From Methanosarcinales archaeon (lineage in GTDB: Archaea > Halobacteriota > Methanosarcinia > Methanosarcinales > EX4572-44), in the NCBI GenBank assembly GCA_004212095.1, contig RXIJ01000040.1:1-36455 (forward strand): a stretch of DNA of 36,455 nt. Reading direction: 5' to 3'. Below are positions 1 to 9,021 of the stretch, piece after piece. How positions within the stretch are numbered: position 1 is the stretch's first letter; every line of letters begins with the position of its first letter. Below the pieces are notes generated by a model. That model made no database searches, was not told the DNA's origin, and was given only the letters and a program-made list of their open reading frames with translations. Made by a program: the position numbers and the translations under genes.

Positions 1-2
1 AT

Positions 3-485
3 TATGGCAAAGATTATGGTGGTGCGAATTTTTTTATTTTTTTAATCGGAGAACTAATCGGTAATATTTACGAACACTCTGAATTTTCTAATGCGAGTAT
101 GATGGCACAAATATATAAAGGGAAAAGTTTAGTAGAAATAACGATATTAGATGATGGAATATCAATACCCGGTTGTTTTGAAAAATGTGGTATTGTGATT
201 CGATCTGACTATGATGCAATTCTATCTGCAATAAATGGAAAAATTTCAACTAAGACTAAAGATGAGCCAAGAGGATTTGGTCTCCGCAGTTCAGTGAAAT
301 TATATATAAATGGTATTGGTGCCCGATTGCTGTTGGTTTCCAGAAACGGGGCATTGTATAAAAGCAGAGATGACGAAAGCGTCTATAACGCGGGAGATGC
401 AAATCAATTAATTGGGACACTGATTAGCATCAGGACCCCATATCCTGTTCCACAAGTTAGCATTTATGACTATATTGATGGTTGA
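3..485 (+). CDS. GHKL-type (histidine-kinase-like) ATPase domain protein, 5' end cut by window edge
   Basis: Frame stays open from position 3; N-box-like GELIGNIYEHSEFSNA, G1-like DDGISIPG, G2-like GFGLRSS motifs. Confidence 0.65.
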   Translation, partial: YGKDYGGANFFIFLIGELIGNIYEHSEFSNASMMAQIYKGKSLVEITILDDGISIPGCFEKCGIVIRSDYDAILSAINGKISTKTKDEPRGFGLRSSVKLYINGIGARLLLVSRNGALYKSRDDESVYNAGDANQLIGTLISIRTPYPVPQVSIYDYIDG

Positions 486-557
486 TACATTCATATAAGC
501 CATTCAAAGATTTATTAAGTTCTCTATTGAGCGCGTATCAACATAATTAAGTACGAT

Positions 558-587
558 TGGTTTGTAACTCTTAAGAGTTACAAACCA
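558..587. repeat. 30-bp perfect palindrome TGGTTTGTAACTCTTAAGAGTTACAAACCA
   Basis: Sequence equals its own reverse complement; lies between the GHKL ATPase and the STAS-like gene. Confidence 0.9.
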
Positions 588-622
588 GTGTTACTAAACA
601 AACGTATCAAAGGTGATAGTAC

Positions 623-939
623 ATGTATCAATCAGCCAAGGAAAGACGACCCATCAAGGATATTATCGGTCCACATTTAGCGTTACGATACTCAGCGGAC
701 AAATTGTTCGATGATATTGACTCGCTAAAAAATACTGAAATAATCATCGATTTTCAGGATGTCTACACAACAAGTCGCTCTTTTATGCAGCGATTTTTGT
801 ATAGCGTGATATAGTTAATATGCCTAAAGAAAAAACCGTGGTTGTAAACCAAACCCCCAAAAGAGTGATAAATTTAGCTTCGAACATGATGAAGAAGACA
901 ACTTTAGCGTACAGAGAAGGTGGATTTCTTCCTTGATGC
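623..939 (+). pseudogene. STAS-like (DUF4325-type) protein, apparently frameshifted near ~800
   Basis: ORF 623-814 (FDDIDSLKNTEIIIDFQDVYTTSRSFMQRFLYS) stops; the expected continuation RDIVNMPKEKTVVVNQTPKRVINLASNMMKK is in another frame up to ~937. Confidence 0.5.
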
Positions 940-1396
940 TGCTCGAAGATTCTGAAACGCACTTTCCGACATTGAGGGAATAAAACATTCTCAGGGGATA
1001 TTAAAAACGATCAAGTATAGAAAAATTGTTATTGATATCTTCTCTTTTTAAAAACCAGTACCAATCCACCCTACAAGAAAACATTTTGACTAGTTGGCTT
1101 CACGGCCGATACCAATGTGTGATAACGTCTCGTGCCTGTCTTATAAAATTGCTACACCCCCTACTTAAGTATAAAGATTGTGTGTACAGGGGTGGTTGTA
1201 AAGTTGTTGGGTGTTAGCATTGTTTTGACCTGGTTGTATATTCAGATATAATGTCTACTGTCCTTAGGTTTGAACGCATGGAAGAAATTAGAGTTTGGTA
1301 AAACACCTGGGTAAGTTGACAGCTTCCACTGCAGCAAAGATATTTATATCAATCTGCACAATTTCGTTGTGCAGAGATACCAGGAACTCATACATA

Positions 1397-3931
1397 ATGG
1401 CCATACTGCGCTTAGCACCCAGTCTACTGTTCATCATTCTAATTACACCAGGTGTAGTTGGAAGTATCGATTCAAATAATAATAAAATTGAGGACTCTCT
1501 TGAATTTGAAATAAGCACGACCGCAGATGTTGATGCTGTTGTTGATGTAATCGTGCTTTATGATCGACACACAGACATTCCGCTGTCGATAGGCAAAGTA
1601 AAATACAATTTTAATATCGTTAATGCAACTGCCCTCAGGATTCCTCACCGCAGTCTGTGTGAGCTGTCAGAGAAACCCAATGTAGAGATGGTGTATCCCG
1701 ATCGGGTGGTTCACACATACCTTGATTCCAGCGTGCCTGTAATCAGAGCAGACATTGCAAGGAATACCTATAATCTTTCTGGCTCAAACATAACAATAGC
1801 AATCATTGATACTGGCATCGATGCTTCACATGAATGGCTTGACGATCTTGACGACGACCTGTTAACAGATGATCCAAAGGTCATTGCATTCAAGGATTAT
1901 ATTAATTTTTTTACAGACCCGTATGACGATAATGGGCACGGCACGCACTGTGCTGCGATTGCTGCTGGTACTGGTGGCGGCACGAAATACACTGGAGTTG
2001 CAGTAAAAGCGAATCTGGTAGGGGTGAAGGTACTTGACAAAACCGGGTATGGGAGCGACTCTGACGTGATTGCTGGTCTTGACTGGTGTGTTGAAAAGAA
2101 GGATCTGTACCGGATAAAAGCAATCTCGATGAGTCTTGGTGGTAATCATAACAATGATGGGACAACTCCGGTAGAAATGGCATGTGATGCCGCTGTTGAT
2201 AACGGCATCGTCGTCTGTGTTGCTGCTGGAAACAGTGGACCTGGCACTAGAACTGTGGGGGACCCTGCGTGTGCTAAAAAAGTTATTGCCGTGGGGTCTG
2301 TCGATGACAGCATGAACATTGCAGGTGATTCATCAAGAGGTCCTACTTCTGATTACAGAATTAAGCCAGAGGTATGTGCTGTTGGTGTTCACGTCACATC
2401 TGCCAAAGCAGGTACCACTGATGGCTATGTTACAATGAGCGGGACATCGATGGCAACGCCACATGTAGCTGGTGTTGCAGCACTGATGTTTGAATACAAC
2501 CCAGACCTTACACCAGGCAGGGTGCGACGAATATTGATGGATACTGCTACTGATCGCGGCGAAACTGAACCTGATAATAACTATGGTTGGGGGGTTGTGA
2601 ATGCAACAAATGCAACCCTGCACAGTGCAGAAGAGCATGACATTTCAATTCTTAAACTCGAAGCTTCTTCTTATGTACTGACGAATAGAACCATGACCAT
2701 TAACGCAACAGTCAAAAACATTGGGCTAAACAACGAAAGTAATGTGTCGATATTCCTCCAATCGAACGAAACAGTGTTGAATCAGACAATCATAGTATCC
2801 ATCCGGACAAATGAGAATGTTGACGTGAGTTTTTCATGGGTTCCGGTTGAGGAAGGTTGTTACAATCTATCGGTGAATGTCAGTGCAGTTGCTGGTGAAA
2901 CACTGCTTAATAATAACATGCGATGTGTGATAGTTAACGTGTCGCATTACCCAGACATCCGGATCAAGCCTCTAAACTATAATTTTGATATCGTGGAAGG
3001 CTCATCTGCTGTAGGGAATCTCACCATCGGCAACAGTGGAACACGTCCTCTCACGTTTAATATCACCGTTCTTGCCAATTATCAGATGGAAGACATCCCA
3101 TACGGATGGATCAATGGAGTCGGCGATGGCACCAATCATCTTTATCTTGGCGATGATAACATCTCAAGCCAGATTCTTCCGTTTGTGTTTAATTTCTATG
3201 GAAACAACTACAGCTCTATTAATATCAGTTCTGATGGTTGGGCAAGTTTCACATCAGGAGATGGGTGGCTGTACTGGATGTATGGGAGATGGAAAACACC
3301 CCCTATGGATGATTGGGAAAACACCATCTTCCCACTTGGAGATGACTGGGATCCAGGTTCTGATGGTGGAGTGTATATAAAATCAGACCCGAGCAGGTAT
3401 GTAATTACATGGTATCAAATTCCTCACTGGTACGATAGCAGTTCTTATGGAAATAACAGCTTTGAGATGGTACTCTATAAAAATGGTGAGATCGGGTTCA
3501 ATTATATGAGAGTTGAAAACACTGAGACGCTTACTGTTGGACTAAATCTTGGTGATGGTTTGCACGGCATCGGTTACATGGATATTCCGGAAAACAATAC
3601 ATCACTACGTTTCAAACCGGAAAAATGGCTATCGATCAAAACAGTAGGTGGCACAATCCCTACCGGTGGCAGGAGTAACGTAACGATTAAAATCAATGCA
3701 GCAGATCTCGATTGCGGGAGTTACCAGGCAGACATTCTGATCGAATGTAACGATCCTGATGAGAGTAGTATAATAATTCCTGCAAACATTGAGGTTGGCT
3801 GGAGTGTTGCAAATGCCAGAACAGCACTTGAAATCGCAGTTGGAAGCCATGAATATGATCTCAGTTTGGACGTTAACGGTGATGGTGAGATCACCTCACT
3901 GGATGCTCTAATAATTCTACAGAAAGTATAG
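1397..3931 (+). CDS. Secreted subtilisin-like serine protease (S8) with CARDB-like domain and C-terminal dockerin-like motif
   Basis: Asp (IAIIDTGID), His (NGHGTHCAAIAAG), Ser (SGTSMATPHVAG) catalytic motifs; signal peptide MAILRLAPSLLFIILITPGVVG from ATG 1397 (ORF call begins 1295); C-terminal DVNGDGEITSLDALIILQKV. Confidence 0.92.
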   Translation: MAILRLAPSLLFIILITPGVVGSIDSNNNKIEDSLEFEISTTADVDAVVDVIVLYDRHTDIPLSIGKVKYNFNIVNATALRIPHRSLCELSEKPNVEMVYPDRVVHTYLDSSVPVIRADIARNTYNLSGSNITIAIIDTGIDASHEWLDDLDDDLLTDDPKVIAFKDYINFFTDPYDDNGHGTHCAAIAAGTGGGTKYTGVAVKANLVGVKVLDKTGYGSDSDVIAGLDWCVEKKDLYRIKAISMSLGGNHNNDGTTPVEMACDAAVDNGIVVCVAAGNSGPGTRTVGDPACAKKVIAVGSVDDSMNIAGDSSRGPTSDYRIKPEVCAVGVHVTSAKAGTTDGYVTMSGTSMATPHVAGVAALMFEYNPDLTPGRVRRILMDTATDRGETEPDNNYGWGVVNATNATLHSAEEHDISILKLEASSYVLTNRTMTINATVKNIGLNNESNVSIFLQSNETVLNQTIIVSIRTNENVDVSFSWVPVEEGCYNLSVNVSAVAGETLLNNNMRCVIVNVSHYPDIRIKPLNYNFDIVEGSSAVGNLTIGNSGTRPLTFNITVLANYQMEDIPYGWINGVGDGTNHLYLGDDNISSQILPFVFNFYGNNYSSINISSDGWASFTSGDGWLYWMYGRWKTPPMDDWENTIFPLGDDWDPGSDGGVYIKSDPSRYVITWYQIPHWYDSSSYGNNSFEMVLYKNGEIGFNYMRVENTETLTVGLNLGDGLHGIGYMDIPENNTSLRFKPEKWLSIKTVGGTIPTGGRSNVTIKINAADLDCGSYQADILIECNDPDESSIIIPANIEVGWSVANARTALEIAVGSHEYDLSLDVNGDGEITSLDALIILQKV

Positions 3932-3977
3932 AGTGGTATATTATATCATTTAGGTTTTTTGTTTAAAACTTAACTTT

Positions 3978-4005
3978 GTTAGGATACATCTTTTACATCC
4001 CTAAC
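3978..4005. promoter_or_regulatory. Candidate operator dyad GTTAGGAT-N11-ATCCCTAAC upstream of the feo operon
   Basis: Imperfect inverted repeat next to a TATA-like tract (ctatatatta, ~4005-4014) ahead of the feo genes. Confidence 0.45.
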
Positions 4006-4030
4006 TATATATTATGGTAGTGGTGAAAAA

Positions 4031-4134
4031 GTGAGATCATTCAACGATATTATGCCAAAAGAAAATAGTACGGTATCTGCAAGCATGGATGAACTGTTGA
4101 TAACTATTGAACGTTTAAGCAATTTTTCTCGATG
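4031..4134 (+). CDS. Small ORF (34 aa) leading the feo operon, ATGA overlap with feoA
   Basis: GTG MRSFNDIMPKENSTVSASMDELLITIERLSNFSR*; stop overlaps ATG at 4132. Confidence 0.35.
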
Positions 4135-4362
4135 AGGATAAATATGATGATGCTAAATCAACTGAAAACAGGTGATGTTGGAAGGGTGGTAAAAGTTGGA
4201 GGAGGTCATGGTATCCGTCAGAAGCTATTCCTTAGAGGACTCTTTGAAGGGAGTTCGGTTCGTGTCATTTCATGCAGTGGTCCTGTAACAGTCGAGGTTG
4301 ACAGAAACATTGTCTGTATCGGTCGCGGAATGGCACAGAAGATTATGGTACGTAAGGTGTAA
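4132..4362 (+). CDS. feoA: FeoA-type SH3-like protein
   Basis: FeoA fold pattern LKTGDVGRVVKVGGGHGIRQKLFLRGLFEGSSVRVIS...GRGMAQKIMVRKV. Confidence 0.85.
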   Translation: MRINMMMLNQLKTGDVGRVVKVGGGHGIRQKLFLRGLFEGSSVRVISCSGPVTVEVDRNIVCIGRGMAQKIMVRKV

Positions 4363-4367
4363 GTGAA

Positions 4368-4595
4368 ATGGAAAAAAGATTGAATGAACTAAATTTTGAT
4401 GAAGAGGGGACAGTTAAAGAAATAGACGAAAGTCTACTGAGACAGGTTGCTGGGATGGGTGTAAGAATTGGTAAAAATGTCAGGATGACGACGAAACAGC
4501 CTATGAAAGGGCCTGTTGTGGTAGAAATAGACAAGTCGTTTACTTCCTTAGGGCGAAGCATGGCTGAAAAAATCGTAGTAGAGGTTAAAAAATGA
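4368..4595 (+). CDS. feoA: Second FeoA-like protein
   Basis: RQVAGMGVRIGKNVRMTTKQPMKGPVVVEI...GRSMAEKIVVEVKK. Confidence 0.75.
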   Translation: MEKRLNELNFDEEGTVKEIDESLLRQVAGMGVRIGKNVRMTTKQPMKGPVVVEIDKSFTSLGRSMAEKIVVEVKK

Positions 4596-5143
4596 AGATA
4601 TTATTGATGGGGCATCCGAATGTTGGTAAAAGTGTTTTCTTCAACCGACTGACAGGAGCAAATGTCATCGAATCAAATTATTCAGGAACAACCGTTGATT
4701 ATACACGCGGGTACATGAGTTTGGATGGAAAAGAAGTCGAAGTCGTCGATGTGCCAGGCACGTTCTCACTTGATCCGAAAGATAGGGCGGAAGAGGTTGC
4801 AGTAGCAATGCTCAAAGAGGCAAAAGATGCATACGTGATTTGTGTTATAGATTCGTCCAAGCTTGAGCGAGGGCTTTATCTTGCGCTGCAAATCATGGAA
4901 GAGGGCTATTCTGTTATTATCGCTCTGAATATGGATGATGTTGCAGAAGATAAAAATATAAAGATTGATAATCAAAAGCTTGAGCAGGTTTTAGGTGTCC
5001 CCGTCGTATCAACCATTGCAATAGAGAACATTGGAATCAGCAAGGTTATATCGAGGTTAAAGGATGCAAAACCTGTTGATGTGGAAGACATCACTGTAAT
5101 GAGGGCAGGAATGAATCACTGCGGTAGGTGTGGGCGCACATGA
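4592..5143 (+). CDS. feoB: FeoB G-domain only (ferrous iron transport GTPase part)
   Basis: GHPNVGKSVFFNRLTG, DVPGTFSL, NMDD; ORF ends with CGRCGRT just before the membrane domain. Confidence 0.88.
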   Translation: MKILLMGHPNVGKSVFFNRLTGANVIESNYSGTTVDYTRGYMSLDGKEVEVVDVPGTFSLDPKDRAEEVAVAMLKEAKDAYVICVIDSSKLERGLYLALQIMEEGYSVIIALNMDDVAEDKNIKIDNQKLEQVLGVPVVSTIAIENIGISKVISRLKDAKPVDVEDITVMRAGMNHCGRCGRT

Positions 5144-6378
5144 AACTGAACCCGGATGAACGATGGGATTTGATCGACAGTATTGCAAGACATGTTGTAA
5201 CTTATGGAGAATACAGGCACACGCTAAAGGATGCGATTGGTGAGCTTACTGTTAAACCGATGACAGGCCTACCAATTGCGATCGCAGTTATGTATTGTTT
5301 TTGGAGTGTCTTTGGTTCGTTTGCAGGAACACTGTGTACAGATGGATTCTTTGTAAAACTCTTTGATGGATACTGGCTTCCATGGCTCCAGGAGGTTTTT
5401 CCTGGAAAAGGTGGCTGGATCTACTCTATTCTGATTGATGCCGGTGGAATGACAAATGGTGAATTTATATTATCTGATAACTGTTTTGAAGCTTTTGGCG
5501 TACTGACGTCAGGGCTCTTTGTTGCAATTGGAGTGGTTTTACCAGCAATTGTGATATTTTACTTGATGTTAACACTCCTTGAAGATATTGGATACATGCC
5601 AAGACTTGCGGTTCTCATTGATACAGTCCTCCACAAAATTGGACTACATGGATATGCAATCGTGCCAACGATTCTCTCGCTCGGGTGCAATGTGCCGGCT
5701 GTAACAGCAACAAGGATTCTTGAGACAAGAAAGCAGCGGTTTATTATGATGACCCTTCTTGCCATATTTATCCCATGTGGTGCCCAGCTTGGAATCATGG
5801 AAGAGGTAATTCCTGATCTGATTGGATACGTTTTACTTTACCTGGTCATTGGCTATTTCATCTTTGGTTTCATTTTGAACAGAATTGTGCCTGGAAAATC
5901 TCCGGAGATTTTAATCGATGTACCACAATACCAGAAGCCGATGATGACAAATGTGAGGCGAAAGTTGTGGATGAGGGTGAGCAGTTTTTTCAAGGTTGCA
6001 GTCCCATTTGTGCTTCTTGGTTGTGTTGTTGTAAATGTCCTCTACCTTGTTGGATTCATACAGTGGCTTGGTGATCTACTGGCACCTGTTTTTGTTGGCT
6101 GGTTTGGAGTACCAAAGGAAACAGCGGGACCACTCATCGCAGCGTTTTTGAGAAAAGATCTCGCGGTTGCACAGCTCTCGGTAATTGAAATGACACAGTA
6201 TCAGATGTTGTCTGCTGTTGTGTTAGTCTCGATATACTTCCCATGTGTGGCGACATTTGCGATGATGCTAAAGGAAGGATGGAAGGAGCTTATAGGAAGT
6301 GTAGCAGTGCTCACAGTAGTGGTCTTTTTGTATGGTGGGATAATACATCTCATAGGAAAACTTCTTGGGGTGGCATAG
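5140..6378 (+). CDS. feoB: FeoB membrane (Gate/core) domain as a separate gene
   Basis: GCNVPAVTATRILETRKQRFIMMTLLAIFIPCGAQ, multiple TM segments; ATG 5140 overlaps TGA of the G-domain gene (ORF call begins 5128). Confidence 0.88.
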   Translation: MKLNPDERWDLIDSIARHVVTYGEYRHTLKDAIGELTVKPMTGLPIAIAVMYCFWSVFGSFAGTLCTDGFFVKLFDGYWLPWLQEVFPGKGGWIYSILIDAGGMTNGEFILSDNCFEAFGVLTSGLFVAIGVVLPAIVIFYLMLTLLEDIGYMPRLAVLIDTVLHKIGLHGYAIVPTILSLGCNVPAVTATRILETRKQRFIMMTLLAIFIPCGAQLGIMEEVIPDLIGYVLLYLVIGYFIFGFILNRIVPGKSPEILIDVPQYQKPMMTNVRRKLWMRVSSFFKVAVPFVLLGCVVVNVLYLVGFIQWLGDLLAPVFVGWFGVPKETAGPLIAAFLRKDLAVAQLSVIEMTQYQMLSAVVLVSIYFPCVATFAMMLKEGWKELIGSVAVLTVVVFLYGGIIHLIGKLLGVA

Positions 6379-6831
6379 ATGGCTGAAAAGAATAATTTTG
6401 TAATGATCGGAATAGCGATTCTTGGTCTTGTTACTGTAGCATTTGGTCTTGCAGACATACTTGTAAGTGTTGTAGGAGATGGCACCGGACTAAGCATAAT
6501 TGAGATACCAGGTGATATGTTTAGAGGTGGGTGGGGTGGACTCATCGTGCTCTTTGCAGGACTATTTTACCTTAGCGGTTGTAAAAATGTAGCTGAGGTG
6601 CACAATGCTTCGAAGGTTGTCATTGGAAGTGTATTGATATGGATCATGGCAGGAACCGATATCTTTGCGATGATCACAGAGTCGATACCGGGAGGCGAAG
6701 AGGGACCATGGTTTAACAGCCTTTCCGGATTTTTCGGGACGTATGCACCACCTTATGCACCAGCAATATTCTTGCTGCCATTCTCGCTTGTTGTTGTGTA
6801 CTACATCTTAAAACAGGAGAGGGCGAGATGA
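6379..6831 (+). CDS. Small polytopic membrane protein in the feo operon
   Basis: Start abuts the feoB stop; several hydrophobic segments. Confidence 0.75.
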   Translation: MAEKNNFVMIGIAILGLVTVAFGLADILVSVVGDGTGLSIIEIPGDMFRGGWGGLIVLFAGLFYLSGCKNVAEVHNASKVVIGSVLIWIMAGTDIFAMITESIPGGEEGPWFNSLSGFFGTYAPPYAPAIFLLPFSLVVVYYILKQERAR

Positions 6832-6873
6832 AAGATACAAAAAGCAGAATGGACTTTAAATTTTTGGATTTAA

Positions 6874-7338
6874 TCATGCGATGAAATCTGGGCCAATACT
6901 GGCACCTTCGACATGCAGGAGATGTTTTTTTATCATCACACCCCATGCAAAGCCACCAAGATCATGTTTACCGATGACACGATGGCATGGAATTACTATT
7001 GGTGCAGGATTTTTGGATAGTGCACCCCCGATCGCCCTTGGTGATGTCTGCAAGTCTTTGGCAAGCATTCCGTAAGTTACTGTAACACCATAAGGTATCT
7101 GTCTCACCTTGTTTAATACCAGCTGCTGAAAGTCTGTGAGATTTTCAAGGTCCACGCTGTATCTTAAAAAATCGACTCTTTTACCATCAAGGTAATCGCC
7201 GATATCATTAAGGAGGTAAATTGTGTTTTCTGCTTTCTTCAGTCCATGTCTGGCTTTTGATAATGTGATTTCTCTTATAGTGTTGTGGTAAAGTGTTATG
7301 GTTACTGTAAGATTATCTCTGGATAGTGTGTGTGGCAT
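6874..7338 (-). CDS. ogt: Methylated-DNA--protein-cysteine methyltransferase
   Basis: IPCHRVIG active site; YGMLAKDLQTSPRAIGGALSKNP. Confidence 0.93.
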   Translation of the reverse strand: MPHTLSRDNLTVTITLYHNTIREITLSKARHGLKKAENTIYLLNDIGDYLDGKRVDFLRYSVDLENLTDFQQLVLNKVRQIPYGVTVTYGMLAKDLQTSPRAIGGALSKNPAPIVIPCHRVIGKHDLGGFAWGVMIKKHLLHVEGASIGPDFIA

Positions 7339-7441
7339 GTAGTTTAGTAGCTGGGTAGAGTAGGTAATTTTTCAAATCTTGTTGTTGAAAACCATAAAGA
7401 GTGCGCAAATATGCTCAATGCGTTTGGCTGCGACATAGTTT

Positions 7442-8620
7442 TCATTTTATCAAATTTCTAAATTCCCATAACAACCTGGGATTGGCTTTAAAAAGAGCTA
7501 AGATCATGTCAAAAACATTCATCGTACTCTTGCACTTTCCTTCAATTGAATGAGCAAGAGTGTTGAACTGCTCATCAGTGAGGGTGCCAAATTTTTCTTT
7601 CACGACCAGGGATTTGCGAATTTTTTTTCCAATAGTTTCCCGCCATTGTATTTCATATTCCATCAGTGCTTTTTCTGAAACATCGTCTTTTTCGATGCAG
7701 CTTGCTGCAACTGTACCCGCCATAACGCCAGCATCAAGAGCGTTTAGAATGCCTCCACCAGTTAGTGGATCTGATTGACGTGCTGAATCCCCTGCAAGCA
7801 TGAGCCCATTTGCAATTGTTTTTTCAATCGGACCGCTTGCTGGCACTGCTCCAAATACCACCTCTATTATTTTGCCAGTTGGAAAGTGATGTTTAACAAA
7901 ATTTGATAGCAGCTTAACTGGCATTCCTTTACCAGAACGTGAGCCACGTACCCCAATCCCAATGTTAGCAACCCCTTCACCTTTTGGAAACACCCATGCA
8001 TATCCGCCTGGTGCAATGCTGTTTCCAAGATAAAAATGGCTGTACTCATCAACTTCAATACCGCTCACAAGAAACTGTGCACATGTCTCAATATCTTTTG
8101 GTGCAAGAGTGGTGTTAATTCCTGCAAACCGTCCAACCTTTGATTCCACACCATCCGCACCCACAACAATTTTGGCTTTGATGTCAACCGACTCTCCAAT
8201 GCTTCGTGCATGAATCCCGGTTATCTGCTTGTTTTTTCTGATGAGTCCTGTTGCAGATGTTTTAACGATTACTTCTGCTCCACTGGATACTGCCTGTTCG
8301 GCAAGGGCTCTATCAAATATCTTCCGCTCAAGTACATAACCTACTTCTGCACCAGACAGTTTTTCTGATATTTGAAGTTTGGTTCCGTCTGGCGCAAATA
8401 TGTATGAACCTTTAACCTCGGCAGCAATCCACCGCGGATCAGGTTTGATGTGTCTTTTTATACCTTCTTTGTCAGCACCCTCTGCACAACGCACAGGGTC
8501 TCCTATTTCCTGTCGTTTCTCAATAAGTAATACATCAAGTCCTGCTTTCGAAGCTGTTTTTGCAACAGAAGAACCTGCCGGACCAGCACCAACAACAATA
8601 ACATCGTACTTATTTTTCAT
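7442..8620 (-). CDS. Geranylgeranyl reductase family flavoprotein
   Basis: GAGPAGSSVAKTASKAG dinucleotide-binding motif, GDPVRCAEG, AGDSARQSDPLTGGGI. Confidence 0.93.
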   Translation of the reverse strand: MKNKYDVIVVGAGPAGSSVAKTASKAGLDVLLIEKRQEIGDPVRCAEGADKEGIKRHIKPDPRWIAAEVKGSYIFAPDGTKLQISEKLSGAEVGYVLERKIFDRALAEQAVSSGAEVIVKTSATGLIRKNKQITGIHARSIGESVDIKAKIVVGADGVESKVGRFAGINTTLAPKDIETCAQFLVSGIEVDEYSHFYLGNSIAPGGYAWVFPKGEGVANIGIGVRGSRSGKGMPVKLLSNFVKHHFPTGKIIEVVFGAVPASGPIEKTIANGLMLAGDSARQSDPLTGGGILNALDAGVMAGTVAASCIEKDDVSEKALMEYEIQWRETIGKKIRKSLVVKEKFGTLTDEQFNTLAHSIEGKCKSTMNVFDMILALFKANPRLLWEFRNLIK

Positions 8621-8793
8621 TCTTTTACCGACTCAATGGCGCCAATCGGGCAAATATTTACGCATGTGTCACAGTCATCACAGGAATCGTTTATCTCAAT
8701 CCATGTTTCGACCAGTTCAAGTGCTGCCATTGGGCATACACTCACACAGGCACCACAGTATCCACATTTGTATCGATTCACAGTAACGGTCAT
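8617..8793 (-). CDS. 2[4Fe-4S] ferredoxin, ATGA overlap with the geranylgeranyl reductase gene
   Basis: MTVTVNRYKCGYCGACVSVCPMAALELVETWIEINDSCDDCDTCVNICPIGAIESVKE*, two CxxCxxCxxxCP clusters. Confidence 0.93.
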   Translation of the reverse strand: MTVTVNRYKCGYCGACVSVCPMAALELVETWIEINDSCDDCDTCVNICPIGAIESVKE

Positions 8794-8876
8794 TGTTAAA
8801 CTCCAGCATCAACAGAATGATAATTATAGTCTTTTAGCAAAGCCAAAACCACGGGATTCCGTACTACACGCAACGC

Positions 8877-8960
8877 GAGCGGAAATAACCAGTAACTGCA
8901 CAATTCTTGATTGCGATAGCAATCAAGTGCAGAAAATAACCAATAACTCTTGATCACGCA
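8877..8960. repeat. Intergenic hairpin-repeat block (two copies of the GAAATAACCARTAACT module around a long hairpin)
   Basis: CTGCA(CAATT)CTTGATTGC-GATA-GCAATCAAG-TGCAG at 8896-8932, flanked by GGAAATAACCAGTAACT and GAAAATAACCAATAACT. Confidence 0.7.
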
Positions 8961-9021
8961 GATTTGTAGATCAGACTTTTGCAAGAAACTATAATCTCAT
9001 ACGCATGGAAACATATAAAAC

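Noticed and set aside
1026-1217. 63-aa ORF
   Set aside because: No recognisable motif, low-complexity composition, no family resemblance; likely chance.
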